Source of the DNA: Malus domestica
Taxonomy: Eukaryota; Streptophyta; Magnoliopsida; Rosales; Rosaceae
DNA length: 64,000 nucleotides
Direction of reading: 5' to 3'
NCBI RefSeq assembly: GCF_042453785.1
Contig: NC_091673.1
Coordinates: 3,417,501 to 3,481,500 of the forward strand
Made by a program: the position numbers and the translations under genes. The notes beneath the pieces are model-generated. The model ran no database searches and was not told where the DNA came from. It saw nothing but the letters and a program-made list of their open reading frames with translations. Of this stretch, positions 43,834 to 54,993 are shown one piece after another (position 1 is the first letter of the stretch; each line of letters opens with the position of its first letter).

Positions 43834-44537
43834 TGTTGTGCTAGGATAGCACCAAACCTTTTAGAACCAACTCAAACTAACCCACAGGAAATTTATCAAA
43901 TAAAAATGCAAGAACAAAATATTAAAGACACCAAGATTTTAACGAGGTTCCTCAACAGTCAGTGTAACTGGAGTACGTCCTCGGAGCAGTAGGAGCTCAC
44001 CCAATAATCCACTATCAACCAAATGGGAGTTTACAAAGTGTTGGCAATCTCACAACCCAAATAACCCAATACACCCAATAACTCTCACACACCACATAAA
44101 CAAATAGAGAAAGAAATATAATGAATAATTTCTTCTCTATACATGTAGCTCAAAGCTATTACAACAATAATTATGATGGATGATTGCTAACAAAAAAGAA
44201 GAGCACATTCTTCTTCTTTTCAACAAAGGGTTGCTGCACCCTTTCTATTTTCTGATGCTCTGCAGCTTGCACTCCTTTTCTCTGCAGCTCTCTTCTCTCT
44301 TCTCTCTTCTGCTCTAATCTGAAAATTGAGCTCTCCTTTTCTTCTCCTCTACCGAAACAAAACAATGAATTATTATTCAAAACAAGCCATCACTTTCGGC
44401 TAATAAAAAACCACAAAAGAAGAAAAACATCATCATGATGCCTCCTCATCATGATGTCTTTATAATTTTATAACCAAAAGTTTTTTCTTTTCCTTTTTTT
44501 AATAGCCGAAAGTTGTTTGTTTGGCCATAATTCAACA
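43834..44537 (-). repeat. 3' LTR of the Tnt1-like element
   Basis: 704 bp, preceded on the minus strand by the polypurine tract. The short frame 44171-44380 inside it is shared exactly with the other LTR and is not a gene. Confidence 0.95.
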
Positions 44538-44677
44538 ATCTCCACCTTGGCCAAATTCCGAAAACACCATAATAAGCCAACCAACACAATCAACACAAAA
44601 ATCACTCCCAAACACTAGCAAGAGAACAACTCATGCCGAGCCAAATGCTCCAAAACTCCTACTGCTCAACGCCTTCT

Positions 44678-47317
44678 TTATATAGGCAAAATGTGAGCCA
44701 AGTTCAAACAGTGAACAAACTTGGCTACACCAACAACCTTAGTCAACATATCAGCGGGGTTGTCTTTAGTTGGAATCTTCTGGAGAATGATTTCCCCTTC
44801 ACCAACAATTTCACGAACAAAGTGATAACGCACATCTATGTGCTTGGTCCTCGCATGATGAACCTGATACTTAGCCAAATAAATGGCACTCTGACTATCA
44901 CAATGTACCTCCACCTGCTTCTGATCAACCCCCAAATCTCTAATCAGCTCATGTATCCAAATGGCCTCCTTTATAGCTTCAGCAACTGCCATATATTCAG
45001 CCTCTGTAGTAGACAAGGCAACAGACGACTGCAAAATGGACCTCCAACAAACTGGTCCTTTAGCCATAGTAAACACATAGCCTGTAGTAGACTTCCTTCC
45101 ATCCAGATCACCTGCATAATCTGAATCAACATAACCAACTGCAAAATGACCAATACCAGAGTCATCTCTCTCAAAGCATAAACCAACATCTCGAGTACCA
45201 TGGAGATATCTCAATATCCACTTAGCTGCTTGCCAGTGCTCTTTACCTGGATTATGCATATATCGACTCACCATGCCAACTGCATGAGCAATATCCGGTC
45301 TAGAGCATACCATTGCATACATCAAACTACCAACCAAATTTGCATATGGTATATTTTTCATTTGCAGCTTCTCTTTATCATTTTTAGGACATTGTAGAGA
45401 ACTCAATTTAAAATGAGGAGCCAAAGGGGTACTAACCGGTTTGGTTGAATCATGAACTCCAAACTTCCGAATCAACTTCTCAAGGTATTGTCTTTGATTC
45501 AAACTGACCAAACCCTTCTTTCTATCTCTAGTGATCTCCATGCCAAGGATCTTCTTTGCTTCACCAAGATCCTTCATCTCAAACTCATTCTTCATTTGCT
45601 TCTTCAATTTTTCAATCTCTTCAACATTTTTTGAGGCAATCAACATATCATCAACATATATCAACAAATAAATGAAAGACCCATCTTGCAACTTCTTGAA
45701 GTACACACAATGATCATATTGACTTCTAGAATAATTTTGGCCTCTCATAAATTTATCAAACCTCAAATACCATTGCCTTGGAGATTGCTTCAAGCCATAA
45801 AGTGATTTCTTCAATTTGCAAAACAAATTTTCCTTCCCTTTCACTATATACCCATCCGGTTGACACATATAAATCTCTTCATTCAAATCACCATGTAGGA
45901 AAGCCGTCTTCACATCAAGTTGCACAAGCTCAAGATCATATTGTGCAACAAGAGCTAACATAATACGAATTGAGAAGTGCTTCACAACTGGAGAAAATAT
46001 TTCATTGTAGTCAATGCCCTCCTTTTGTGCATACCCTTTAGCAACTAATCTTGCTTTAAATCTCACATTGCTTTTCTCATCAGTATCTTCCTTCTTGGCA
46101 TACACCCATTTGCAACCGATAGCTTTCTTGCCCTTAGGCAATTTAGCTAACTCCCAAGTCTTGTTCTTCAAGAGAGAATTCATCTCATCACCCATGGCAT
46201 TGCACCACCTCTTCTTCTCCTCACTCTCAATGGCTTCCTCGAAATTAGATGGAATATCATCAGTGATAATAGGAAGAGCAAAAGAAACATAGTCACTATA
46301 CCGAGCTGGCTTGGTAATTTGTCTCTTTCCTCTGTTTTTGGCAATAGACTCTTGAGGTGAAACTTGCTCTTCAACTTGAATGGAATCTTCAAGTTCAACT
46401 TCTTCAACATCCTCATGGTCTCCCACTTCTTCACTTGTAGTGGCTTCGACATCAGCGGAAATAGGATTTGAAGTACCAGAGGCAACTTTCTCAAGCTCCA
46501 CCTGTTGGACATCTTTCACATTCTTCTCAGAGACTTTGTACATACTTTCTTCGTCAAATGTCACATCTCTACTAATTACCAGTTTCTTCATCTCTGGACA
46601 CCACAACCTGTAACCTTTGACACCACTACTAAAACCAAGAAAGATAGCCTTTTTGGCTCTAGGATCAAGTTTATTTTCAGTTACATGAAAATAAGCAGGT
46701 GAACCAAAAATACGAATATGATCATAATCAGAAGAAGGTTTTCCAGTCCATACCTCCATTGGTGTCTTACCCTGAATAGCAGCTGAAGGTAACCGGTTGA
46801 TGATGTGACATGCATAATTAACTGCTTCTGCCCAAAATGACTTGCTTAAACCCGACTGAGACAACATACATCTAACCTTCTCAAGCAAGGTTCGATTCAA
46901 TCTTTCTGCAACTCCATTTTGTTGTGGAGTTCCCCGAACACTGAAATGTCTCACAATTCCTTCTTCTTTGCAAACTTTAAAGAAAGGATCGGATGTGTAT
47001 TCACCACCATTATCCGATCTCAAAATCTTAATCTTTCTCCCAGTCTGATTCTCAACCATTTTCTTCCAACCCAAGAAAATGCTTAACACCTCACTCTTGT
47101 GCTTCATAGTGTAGACCCAAGACCTTCTTGAATAATCATCAACAAAGGTCACGAACCAATGTCTACCACTCAAAGAGGGAGTCTTTGTAGGACCCCAAAC
47201 ATCTGAATGCACATAATCAAGAATGCCCTTCGTCTGATGTACAGCAGTACCAAACTTCACTCTAGTTTGCTTCCCCAAGACACAATGCTCAGAAATCAAG
47301 CTTACAAGTCGTGGCAC
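44678..47317 (-). CDS. Copia Pol frame (integrase, RT, RNase H) of the Tnt1-like element
   Basis: This is an open frame of about 879 codons in a different phase from the Gag frame. Integrase: HCVLGKQ, then D in HSDVWGP, D in RSDNGGEY and E in NGVAERLNRTLLE (about residues 10-170). RT: KWVYAKKEDTDEKS, VQLDVKTAFLHGDLNEEIYM and the YVDD box in YLLIYVDDMLIA (about 400-640). RNase H: YVDSDYAGDLDGRKSTTGYVF and STTEAEYMAV (about 760-870). It ends with CNPADMLTK-like DNPADMLTKV. There is no native start here; it is the continuation of the polyprotein after a stop and a frameshift near 47290-47345. Confidence 0.88.
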   Translation of the reverse strand: MPRLVSLISEHCVLGKQTRVKFGTAVHQTKGILDYVHSDVWGPTKTPSLSGRHWFVTFVDDYSRRSWVYTMKHKSEVLSIFLGWKKMVENQTGRKIKILRSDNGGEYTSDPFFKVCKEEGIVRHFSVRGTPQQNGVAERLNRTLLEKVRCMLSQSGLSKSFWAEAVNYACHIINRLPSAAIQGKTPMEVWTGKPSSDYDHIRIFGSPAYFHVTENKLDPRAKKAIFLGFSSGVKGYRLWCPEMKKLVISRDVTFDEESMYKVSEKNVKDVQQVELEKVASGTSNPISADVEATTSEEVGDHEDVEEVELEDSIQVEEQVSPQESIAKNRGKRQITKPARYSDYVSFALPIITDDIPSNFEEAIESEEKKRWCNAMGDEMNSLLKNKTWELAKLPKGKKAIGCKWVYAKKEDTDEKSNVRFKARLVAKGYAQKEGIDYNEIFSPVVKHFSIRIMLALVAQYDLELVQLDVKTAFLHGDLNEEIYMCQPDGYIVKGKENLFCKLKKSLYGLKQSPRQWYLRFDKFMRGQNYSRSQYDHCVYFKKLQDGSFIYLLIYVDDMLIASKNVEEIEKLKKQMKNEFEMKDLGEAKKILGMEITRDRKKGLVSLNQRQYLEKLIRKFGVHDSTKPVSTPLAPHFKLSSLQCPKNDKEKLQMKNIPYANLVGSLMYAMVCSRPDIAHAVGMVSRYMHNPGKEHWQAAKWILRYLHGTRDVGLCFERDDSGIGHFAVGYVDSDYAGDLDGRKSTTGYVFTMAKGPVCWRSILQSSVALSTTEAEYMAVAEAIKEAIWIHELIRDLGVDQKQVEVHCDSQSAIYLAKYQVHHARTKHIDVRYHFVREIVGEGEIILQKIPTKDNPADMLTKVVGVAKFVHCLNLAHILPI

Positions 47318-47345
47318 CTTTTAGAAGACCTTGTTTCACAAGCCC

Positions 47346-48716
47346 TTATAGAGCTTTCTCACCGGCATGGCCTAATCTCATATGCCACAATCTAGTAGTA
47401 TCTGAATCAGATGTGCCCATATTTTCAGAGACTACAGATGCTTCACCTGTCACAGTGCTTCCCTGCAATAAATACAAATGGCCACATCTAGGAGCTTTCA
47501 TCACAACAAGTGCACCATAAGTAACTTTCAATGTCTGTCCATCTGAATGAAACCTGAAACCCTTGGATTCCAAAGTACCCAAAGAAATAAGATTTTTCTT
47601 CAAATTCGGTACATACCGAACACCTGTCAACTCTTTAACCATGCCATCATGCAACTTCAAACGAACTGTACCAATCCCTTTTGTTGTGCAAGGATTGTCA
47701 TCTCCCATGAACACAACGCCACCATCAAAGTCTTTCAAGCTTGAAAACCAATCCTTGTGAGGAGTCATATGATGAGTACAACCCGTATCCAACACCCACT
47801 TAGTAGCACAATCAAATGATGAGGAAGTGGTTAAAGCAAAATCAGAAAAATCTGTTTCAACCTCAGCAACATTAGCTTCAGAACTTTCTTTGCCTTTGGT
47901 CTTCAATTTTGGATAATCTTTCTTCCAATGGCCCTTATTACGACAAAAGGCACATTCATCATTTTCCAAAGGTTTTCTACCTTTAGAGTTTCCTCTAGGT
48001 CGAGACTGTGATTTTTTCCTGCTAGAAGATGACCTCCTCTCCGATGATCTACCTCTAACAAATAAAGCTTCAGAGGTACTATCATGATTTTTATCTCTAT
48101 GCCTCATTTCATAATTCATCAAGGCATTTGACACATCTTCAAATTTCACAGTTTCTTTACCATGCATAATAGTGGTAACAAAATGCTCGTAAGAGTCCGG
48201 CAAGGAATTCAACAATATTAAGGCCTTATCTTCATCCTTAATATCCTCATTTAAATTTAACAAGTCGGCAATCAACTTATTAAAAGCATCAAGGTGTCTA
48301 ATCATTTTTGTACCTTCTTTGTATTGGAAGCGGTAGAGCTTTTTCTTCAAGTGTAGCCGGTTCTCTGCACTCTTTGTCATATACTTGTCTTCCAATTTTT
48401 GCCACAACACACTTGCTAATGTCTCCCGCATCACAAAATACTTCTGAGTTTTTGCAAGGCACAACCGAATTGAAGAGCAAGCCCACAAATTTAATTTCTC
48501 CCATTCCGGCTTCGACATAACTTCTGGCTTCTCTCCCAAAGCGGCAAGTAAATCTTGTTGAGCCAACACATCTTTGACCTCACATTGCCACATCCCGAAG
48601 TTGTTTGTGCCATCAAACTTTTCCACTTCGAACTTTGCATTTTGCACCGTAGTTCTTGCAAACCCAGAGCTGCTTCCAAAAGGATTCTCATCTTGCCCGT
48701 CTGACATCTTTGGCAA
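47346..48716 (-). CDS. Copia Gag and protease frame of the Tnt1-like element
   Basis: A 456-codon frame starts MPKMSDGQDENPF just after the primer-binding site. Gag (UBN2-type) covers about residues 25-230 (FDGTNNFGMWQCEVKDVL, LNSLPDSYEHFVTTI). The zinc knuckle at about 255-268 reads CAFCRNKGHWKKDY, so the final Cys of CCHC is replaced by Tyr. The protease has WVLDTGCTHHM at about 310-320. The frame ends at a stop in the GAG-pre-integrase after LWHMRLGHAGEKAL, ahead of the rest of Pol. The knuckle change and stop suggest reduced or lost packaging and Pol expression. Confidence 0.85.
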   Translation of the reverse strand: MPKMSDGQDENPFGSSSGFARTTVQNAKFEVEKFDGTNNFGMWQCEVKDVLAQQDLLAALGEKPEVMSKPEWEKLNLWACSSIRLCLAKTQKYFVMRETLASVLWQKLEDKYMTKSAENRLHLKKKLYRFQYKEGTKMIRHLDAFNKLIADLLNLNEDIKDEDKALILLNSLPDSYEHFVTTIMHGKETVKFEDVSNALMNYEMRHRDKNHDSTSEALFVRGRSSERRSSSSRKKSQSRPRGNSKGRKPLENDECAFCRNKGHWKKDYPKLKTKGKESSEANVAEVETDFSDFALTTSSSFDCATKWVLDTGCTHHMTPHKDWFSSLKDFDGGVVFMGDDNPCTTKGIGTVRLKLHDGMVKELTGVRYVPNLKKNLISLGTLESKGFRFHSDGQTLKVTYGALVVMKAPRCGHLYLLQGSTVTGEASVVSENMGTSDSDTTRLWHMRLGHAGEKAL

Positions 48717-48756
48717 CTAGACAGTACCCAAGAGCAACCAGTGCTCTGATACCAAT

Positions 48757-49460
48757 TGTTGTGCTAGGATAGCACCAAACCTTTTAGAACCAACTCAAAC
48801 TAACCCACAGGAAATTTATCAAATAAAAATGCAAGAACAAAATATTAAAGACACCAAGATTTTAACGAGGTTCCTCAACAGTCAGTGTAACTGGAGTACG
48901 TCATCGGAGCAGTAGGAGCTCACCCAATAATCCACTATCAACCAAATGGGAGTTTACAAAGTGTTGGCAATCTCACAACCCAAATAACCCAATACACCCA
49001 ATAACTCTCACACACCACAGAAACAAATAGAGAAAGAAATATAATGAATAATTTCTTCTCTATACATGTAGCTCAAAGCTATTACAACAATAACTATGAT
49101 GGATGATTGCTAACAAAAAAGAAGAGCACATTCTTCTTCTTTTCAACAAAGGGTTGCTGCACCCTTTCTATTTTCTGATGCTCTGCAGCTTGCACTCCTT
49201 TTCTCTGCAGCTCTCTTCTCTCTTCTCTCTTCTGCTCTAATCTGAAAATTGAGCTCTCCTTTTCTTCTCCTCTACCGAAACAAAACAATGAATTATTATT
49301 CAAAACAAGCCATCACTTTCGGCTAATAAAAAACCACAAAAGAAGAAAAACATCATCATGATGCCTCCTCATCATGATGTCTTTATAATTTTATAACCAA
49401 AAGTTTTTTCTTTTCCTTTTTTTAATAGCCGAAAGTTGTTTGTTTGGCCATAATTCAACA
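48757..49460 (-). repeat. 5' LTR of the Tnt1-like element
   Basis: 704 bp, followed on the minus strand by the initiator-Met primer-binding site; almost identical to 43834-44537. Confidence 0.95.
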
Positions 49461-49626
49461 AAACGAACAAAGCTCTGCCGAAACTTTGGAAGGAAGAACT
49501 GGCTTCAAAGTTCAACTCACCGGAGTTTCAAATCATGGATCCGTATATGAATATACAACTAATTGCAGGGTAGAATCTCTCGACATACTACCTCATGGCC
49601 ATGCAACTGCTTTTTCCTATTGTTAG

Positions 49627-50068
49627 GTCATCTCTAATGAAGAGGGCTAAATGTTCAAAGCTAAAAAATGATCTGATTTGTTCAAGAGCTCATCTTCAAC
49701 CAATGGTTGTGCTATAATTCTTTGGAGCCAACCAGACTATTATTTGGCCAAAGGGTCTCATGGTGCCAAATGTAGCAACCCCCCCTCCCTCTTAACCCTT
49801 TTTTTTTGGCGGGGATTAGCTCCTTAGTTGAAATAATTGATTTAAACTCAAAAAATAGATTTGAAAACATCAAACGGTGGTTTAATTAAATTAACTAACA
49901 AATTTAAAGAATAAACTTAAAAATAATAAATATTGATGGGTCATGTTTAGCCCCTCCAATTGAAGATGATATATGAGTATGACCTGACACTATTTATATA
50001 AAAATATATTTTATAGGGCTATAATTTCAAACGGGGTTATATTTTAACCCTTTCAATTGGAGATGGCC
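49627..50068. mobile_element. MITE related to 25612-26287
   Basis: Left end GGTCATCTCTAATGAAGAGGG and right end complement GGGCCATCTCCAATTGAAAGGG are inverted repeats, and the family resemblance to 25612-26287 is clear at both ends. Confidence 0.6.
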
Positions 50069-50148
50069 CAAGGGGTGCACCCCGAGTGCTGAGTAGATAC
50101 AAAATGATAGCAAATGCAAAAACGGTTAATCCCAACTAATATAACACA

Positions 50149-52484
50149 ACAGCTGGGCCACGACACCAACAAAAAGAGGCCCAATACAGTACAGGCCCAT
50201 ATTAAATAAATAAAAGTTTAAATATATTTTTTTTTTTCGAAAAACAAAAAGAAGGAGAAAAGGTTTTGCTATTGATAATCCTCCCAATTTGCTTGCTGAG
50301 TCAAAAAGCCGTCCCGCTGATAATTGGGTGATGATTATCCAAAATATCTTGCACATTCGCTGACCTCATTTTCCATTTTGTTAATGGAGCTTTACAAGTG
50401 CTTAACAGCTCATTAACGTTACATCTCTATACTTAATTATTTTAGTTTGATAATATCTTTGATTAGGGGACAACTAATTAGCATATCATATCTTCATACG
50501 TATTTAAGCACTGGAAATGGCTTCATTGAGGCGTGAAATTGTTGTACGGTACTGAAAAAATGCTATTTGACATAAGCAGTCTACTCATACAAAAACACTT
50601 GAATTGGCTGTACCACTTTTTTTTTTTTTTTACATGTATCCATATTTATTAGTCACGACCAACTAAAGTTAAAATTCCATTAAAGCATGTTTCCACGGGG
50701 TTCTTCAGAGAATTGTGTTTTCATGGGAGTGCACAAACACCTTTGTTTAAGAGAAGATGACAACTCAATCAGATCTTCTTGTTTGCTTACTTTGCATCGC
50801 ATTTGTATGCGATGGTAGTCGATTTGATTCCGATAGCCAGCTGGTGTATAAAAGAAAATCTCAATTTTTCTATTAAAGAAATCTTGTGGGAAACGAAGAA
50901 GTAATAAGCACATAAGTTCTACAAACAATTTATTCATATTATAACACGAGTTACACAGAATATTTGAGTCAAATAATTATAAGCCGTCCATGAAATTTAA
51001 AACTTGATATGCATATTAAGAAATTAATAAGTGCTTAGAATCCATCCCACATTTCTTTGCAGATCCAAACGAAAAGATGCTTATAACGGTAGAAGGTAAG
51101 CCGGAATTTAATTAAATTTCTTCACCGAGGAGCAAGGAATATCTCGTGGTAATAGAAGATATGACTAATCGCAACCCCATTGGCCACAGTTAATGTTGGA
51201 TTAACGCCCCCCAATGGCCACAGATAATGTTTGTTTAACGGCCTCAATGGCCACGGATGTTCTTTTACATATATAATATGCTATATGCTCCCGAATCCAA
51301 GCAAGGGATTTTTTTTTATATTTTTGTTGGACAAACCGAATCCAGGCAAAAGTTAGTGTTGAAATTTTGACATGGCATCTTGATGTATCTTGTGTGAATT
51401 GTGATGTTAAAGAACATTTTTATCATGATTTAGATGAAGGATAACAATACTTAATTATATTATAAAATAATATTATACTAACCTCTTGTCATACATGTTC
51501 AAGGATGACAGTTGACTTTTTTTATTTATTTACTTATATATATATATATAATTTTTTTTTTCAAATAATGCACTTATTAACCACCTACAGTCCAACTAGA
51601 TTGTTTTTTTTTTTATTTTGTGAGTCTTTTTCTTTTTAATTTTTTAAAATTCTTAGAGCAATTTGAGTATTATGAAGCTTCATCACTTTCTTTGCCTTTT
51701 CATTTTGTATGTACTAGTCTATTGCCCCAAGCTCACGTGTGTGGCAATTTTGTACATTTTATTGTCTACTTGTAATTTTTATTCTTCTTCTTTTTTTTTA
51801 ATATGTTTTTTATTTAAACAAATTAAAGAAATAAAAGAAGAAAAACTACCCACTACGTTGGTGGTTTTATTTTGTAAAATCTTAATTAGGAAGGGGCAAC
51901 TTTGGAATTATGAATCCACATCTAACACGAGTGAGTCCACAAACCACATCTAACACGAGTGAGTTGATAATCTATACTATTAATTATCACTACTAATTAA
52001 TAAAACACTCATTGTCAACCAAAATCTTATGAAATTACCAGTTTAACCCTCTAATTAAAACAGAACATGAATAAGAAATATGAGTCAGAAATGTCATTTC
52101 ACACAACTAAATTTTACCTTTTTTTTCAAAGCCTCACTTTTGATACACAATATTTACATAAGAATAACAAAACAATAATTATGTAATATTAAGATAAAAT
52201 ATGCACTTATTAAGAGAAATTGTCTCACCATCATTTTTTCATACTTTTTAAAAAAACTTTATGTAATATTTAGATAAAATATGCACTTATTAAGAGAAAT
52301 TGTTCCACCATCAGTTTTTCATACTCCTTTTAAAATTTTAAAAACTAATCACACTCTTTAATAAAAAAACAAAAAACAAAATGAAATTGTTTAGGTGCAA
52401 GTAGTACTATCACGTGCAATAACTCTTCGTTAATTTGTTTTTTATTTTTCTATTAGTTTCTTCTTCATTACATTTTTTGAAAAT
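50149..52484. other. AT-rich intergenic region
   Basis: I see no gene. A short local repeat is at 52182-52325 (TATGTAATATT(A)AGATAAAATATGCACTTATTAAGAGAAATTG occurs twice). Phrases TTGGCCACAG(T/A)TAATGTT recur near 51180-51260. Confidence 0.4.
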
Positions 52485-52665
52485 GAATCCTCTTCGGATC
52501 TCTTCCATCAAGTCCACAAAATCAATGAATCTGGATCCTTGAAGTTTGAATAAATGGCTAAAGTTATTATAATTTTGAAAGAAGTTCTCTATTTTTAGCC
52601 GTTTGATCAAATTTCAAGGGTCCAAATTCATTCATTAGGTGGATTTTGTGGAAGGGATTCATAAA
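52485..52665. mobile_element. Palindromic MITE, about 180 bp
   Basis: The two halves are inverted copies: GGATCTCTTCCATCAAGTCCACAAAATC...GAATCTGGATCCTTGAAGTTTGA on the left is answered by TCAAATTTCAAGGGTCCAAATTCATTCATTAGGTGGATTTTGTGGAAGGG on the right. It is non-coding. Confidence 0.65.
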
Positions 52666-53424
52666 TGATCACTTTCCTACTTTTTTACTAGATAAGGAGG
52701 AAAATTTTATTCCCAAAACGCAATAATTTGAAAATATTTACGTGCCTAAGAGTGTTAATATAGTAATTTTAGTAAGGAACTTTTTTAGGTGCGACATCAT
52801 TTTCATTTAGTCAAAAATTAGTTTGACAAAAGTTGTTGAAATTGCAGCGAAATAAAACCCCTTCATCCGGTGGCTATTAATATTATTGACAAAAAATTAA
52901 TAAAGAAATAGTAATGGTGCAATCTGCATTTCTCAATAAACAAAAGAATGTAGGATATCTCAAATTCGATGTTTCGAGTTGATAAGTTTACTTAACTGTA
53001 ACGATGGGAAAGTGAAATTTTCTATAACTTCTCTGGTTCAAAAGAAATAGATAATTGTATTTTACCATTAGTTGTCCCATTTAAAAAATAAATAAAGAAA
53101 TAGTAATTATTGGAGGAAAATAATGGAAGAAAGCATTCAAATTGCGATGCAGGACCAGTACTAGTGGAGCGTGTGGTCAGAAATGAAAGGAGCAATCGGA
53201 GAAAAGGAAAATAAAAAGGGTAAAAAGAGCAAAAGATAGAGGCCACAGAAGTCGAACACGTGTCAGAAGGTTTGAGGCTCTGTTAAATCAGGTCCCCACC
53301 CATCACAGACCAACCTTATCGTGACAAAAGTGCCCCCACAAATCAAAATGCGGCAACTTTCCTTTTCGTCTTCCCACGCGAATCTGATTCTCTCTGTCCT
53401 TTGTCCATATACGGCTATTCTGAG

Positions 53425-53590
53425 CGAGGATTCTTCCCGGATTTTCTTTACGAGGATTATAGAAATTCTTAAATCATATTCGTTTATCGTATATTGTGTA
53501 ATAAAAAATTATTATAAAATTTTTAATTTAAAATTAAATATAAACTGTACTTGATGAAAATTGATCACATAATACACAATGAATAAAAAT
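53425..53590. mobile_element. Half-element related to the MITE at 15998-16217
   Basis: GAGGATTCTTCCCGGATTTTC and ATTCGTTTATCGTATATTGTGTA resemble the outer and inner parts of the 15998-16217 element on the opposite strand. The second end is not clear. Confidence 0.35.
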
Positions 53591-53637
53591 GAGTGGGTAA
53601 CCAGAAAAAGGAAAATGAACTGTCCATTTTTCAAAGA

Positions 53638-53807
53638 AGTAGGATTCTCTCCCTTTCAATTCCATTCTCCTTACTTCCTTTCCTCTTTCACTCTTCTTTT
53701 TTGTCTGTCTCTTTTTAAAGAAGTCAATACAAAATGTTGAGGTGATTTAATCGTAACCGTTTAAATATTAAAAAAAAAAGAGTTTTGAAAGGAAGAAAAT
53801 CCTACTC
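53638..53807. mobile_element. Small MITE with AGTAGGATT ends
   Basis: AGTAGGATTCTCTCCCTTTC at the left and GAAAGGAAGAAAATCCTACT at the right are inverted. A related, less complete copy lies at about 61851-62010 (GAAGTAGGATTCTCTTTCC, ATATAAAATATTGACGTAATTTAATTATAATCGTTTAA). Confidence 0.6.
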
Positions 53808-54110
53808 TATTTCCATAACGATGGATATATTGATTGCATACGTTTCCAACTCTCCAATTTTCGATTTACCAAAACAGAAAACATTTCCAAACAATTTTCG
53901 ATTATTGTCGTTACGAATTTTCCAATTTTCGGGAAAATGAAATAACAGACAAAGCAAGTAACGCATGACCGCGAATAGGTTTTCTCGTTCAAAGGCCCAG
54001 CGGCATCCAACAAACCTCCTCGCCAGCCTAGCAGGCTGTACGGCGTAGGGCTAATACCGTCTTTCCACTATCAGACAGGGGCAAAATAGTCAAAGCAGTC
54101 TCACGTCACC

Positions 54111-54118
54111 TATAAATA
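54111..54118 (+). promoter_or_regulatory. TATA box of the SAMDC gene
   Basis: TATAAATA is preceded by CACGTCACC and followed about 30 bases later by the probable transcription start region. The 5' leader then runs to the splice donor at about 54357. Confidence 0.65.
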
Positions 54119-54139
54119 AGCCCCATAGCTCTCTGGTTT

Positions 54140-54607
54140 TCAGAAAAACAAAACAGCCAATTGAGCAGTAAGCAGCAATCAACATCCCTAGGGTTTAAGT
54201 ATTGATCCAGTTCCAAATCGCTTTGAGATCTCAATTTTCTCGCCGCCCGCTGGTTCGGTCAATTTCAGTATCGATTCCCAAATCCTAGGGTTTCCTTGAA
54301 GCTTGATAGCCATCGTCCGCTCCTCTGGAGAGAGTGCCTAACAATTTCGCATATTTGTGAGTGAAATCGTTGTTCTTTTCCCTGAATTGAATTTGTTGCT
54401 TTTTACATTAAATTATGCTTTGGTGATTTGAATATGTGGTTTGAATGGAAAAGGACGAAGCTTTGATAATCTGTATACGTCTATACTTATTTGTTAAATA
54501 AAGCCTGTATTTTGATGTAAATTGTGTTAATCATCAATCTGGGTCTGGATTATTGGAGCTAGATTGAGATATTTTTATGGAATGGGGGTGAATTAATTTG
54601 CTCAATG

Positions 54608-54652
<45 letters not shown>

Positions 54653-54974
54653 GTATTACATTTTCATGTGGTGATGCACTCAAATCTGATTGTTCGATTA
54701 AATTTGTTTATGATATTGCGATGGTTTTGTAAGAAAGCAGTAATTTTTGACAATTTTCATTTTATTTTTTGGTCTAATTTGTTGTTTTAATTGTTAAAAG
54801 TGTAAATTATATAACTTTTGGCAAATGTGGTATGTAATTATTGCAAGAATAATTCGAATTCCGAGCTATAACATATAGATTTGATCGGTTTCATGCGCTA
54901 CATGCTTTAGTGTTGAGAAATTTTGTTGCTTTTGTATCTGATTACTGATATCTTGATTGGTTTGGTATGAACAG
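54140..54974 (+). other. 5' leader exon 1 and leader intron of the SAMDC gene
   Basis: Leader exon 1 probably ends at 54356 before gtgagtg. The intron runs to the acceptor AG at 54973-54974 and contains an (AT)n microsatellite at 54610-54651. A leader intron before the uORFs is typical of plant SAMDC genes. The transcription start is estimated, not seen. Confidence 0.6.
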
Positions 54975-54984
54975 GAAGAACTGA

Positions 54985-54993
54985 ATGACCTGA
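54985..54993 (+). promoter_or_regulatory. Tiny upstream ORF of SAMDC
   Basis: ATGACCTGA encodes two residues and a stop. Its last base is the first base of the ATG of the conserved small uORF, the overlapping arrangement known in plant SAMDC mRNAs, where it helps relieve or enforce polyamine-dependent translational repression. Confidence 0.85.

Larger units (their letters stand above)
43834..49460 (-). mobile_element. Complete Tnt1-like Ty1/copia retrotransposon, 5.6 kb
   Basis: Two 704-bp LTRs (43834-44537 and 48757-49460) begin TG and end CA, and I count about three differences between them by eye. A perfect 5-bp target duplication AAACG (43829-43833 and 49461-49465) flanks the element. 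On the minus strand the 5' LTR (right) is followed by a primer-binding site TGGTATCAGAGC (48743-48754), and a purine tract AAGGTGGAGA precedes the 3' LTR (near 44540-44551). Domain order is Gag, protease, integrase, RT, RNase H. The coding region is interrupted between protease and integrase. The element is young but probably not autonomous. Confidence 0.95.
41385..50148. repeat. Tandem segmental duplication upstream of the SSL gene
   Basis: Copy 1 (about 41385-43031) and copy 2 (about 43032-43833 continuing at 49461-50148) share ordered blocks. These are AATGAAAGATTAGC(T/C)GATCAATGGCACAAGTTT, AAGCTAATTAAA(T/C)CGGAGT, GATTAATATAGAGCTG, AACTTTA(C/T)ATTAGGA, GTTTCAAATC(T/A)TGGAT and GATAGCAAATGCAAAAA. 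Copy 1 contains MITEs at 41467-41632, about 41880-42088 and 42676-42987. Copy 2 instead contains the 5.6-kb copia element and the MITE at 49627-50068, so these insertions postdate the duplication. No genes lie in the duplicated unit itself. Confidence 0.8.

Noticed and set aside
44171-44380. 69-codon frame repeated identically at 49094-49303
   Set aside because: It lies within both LTRs of the Tnt1-like element and is explained by LTR identity, not by a duplicated gene.
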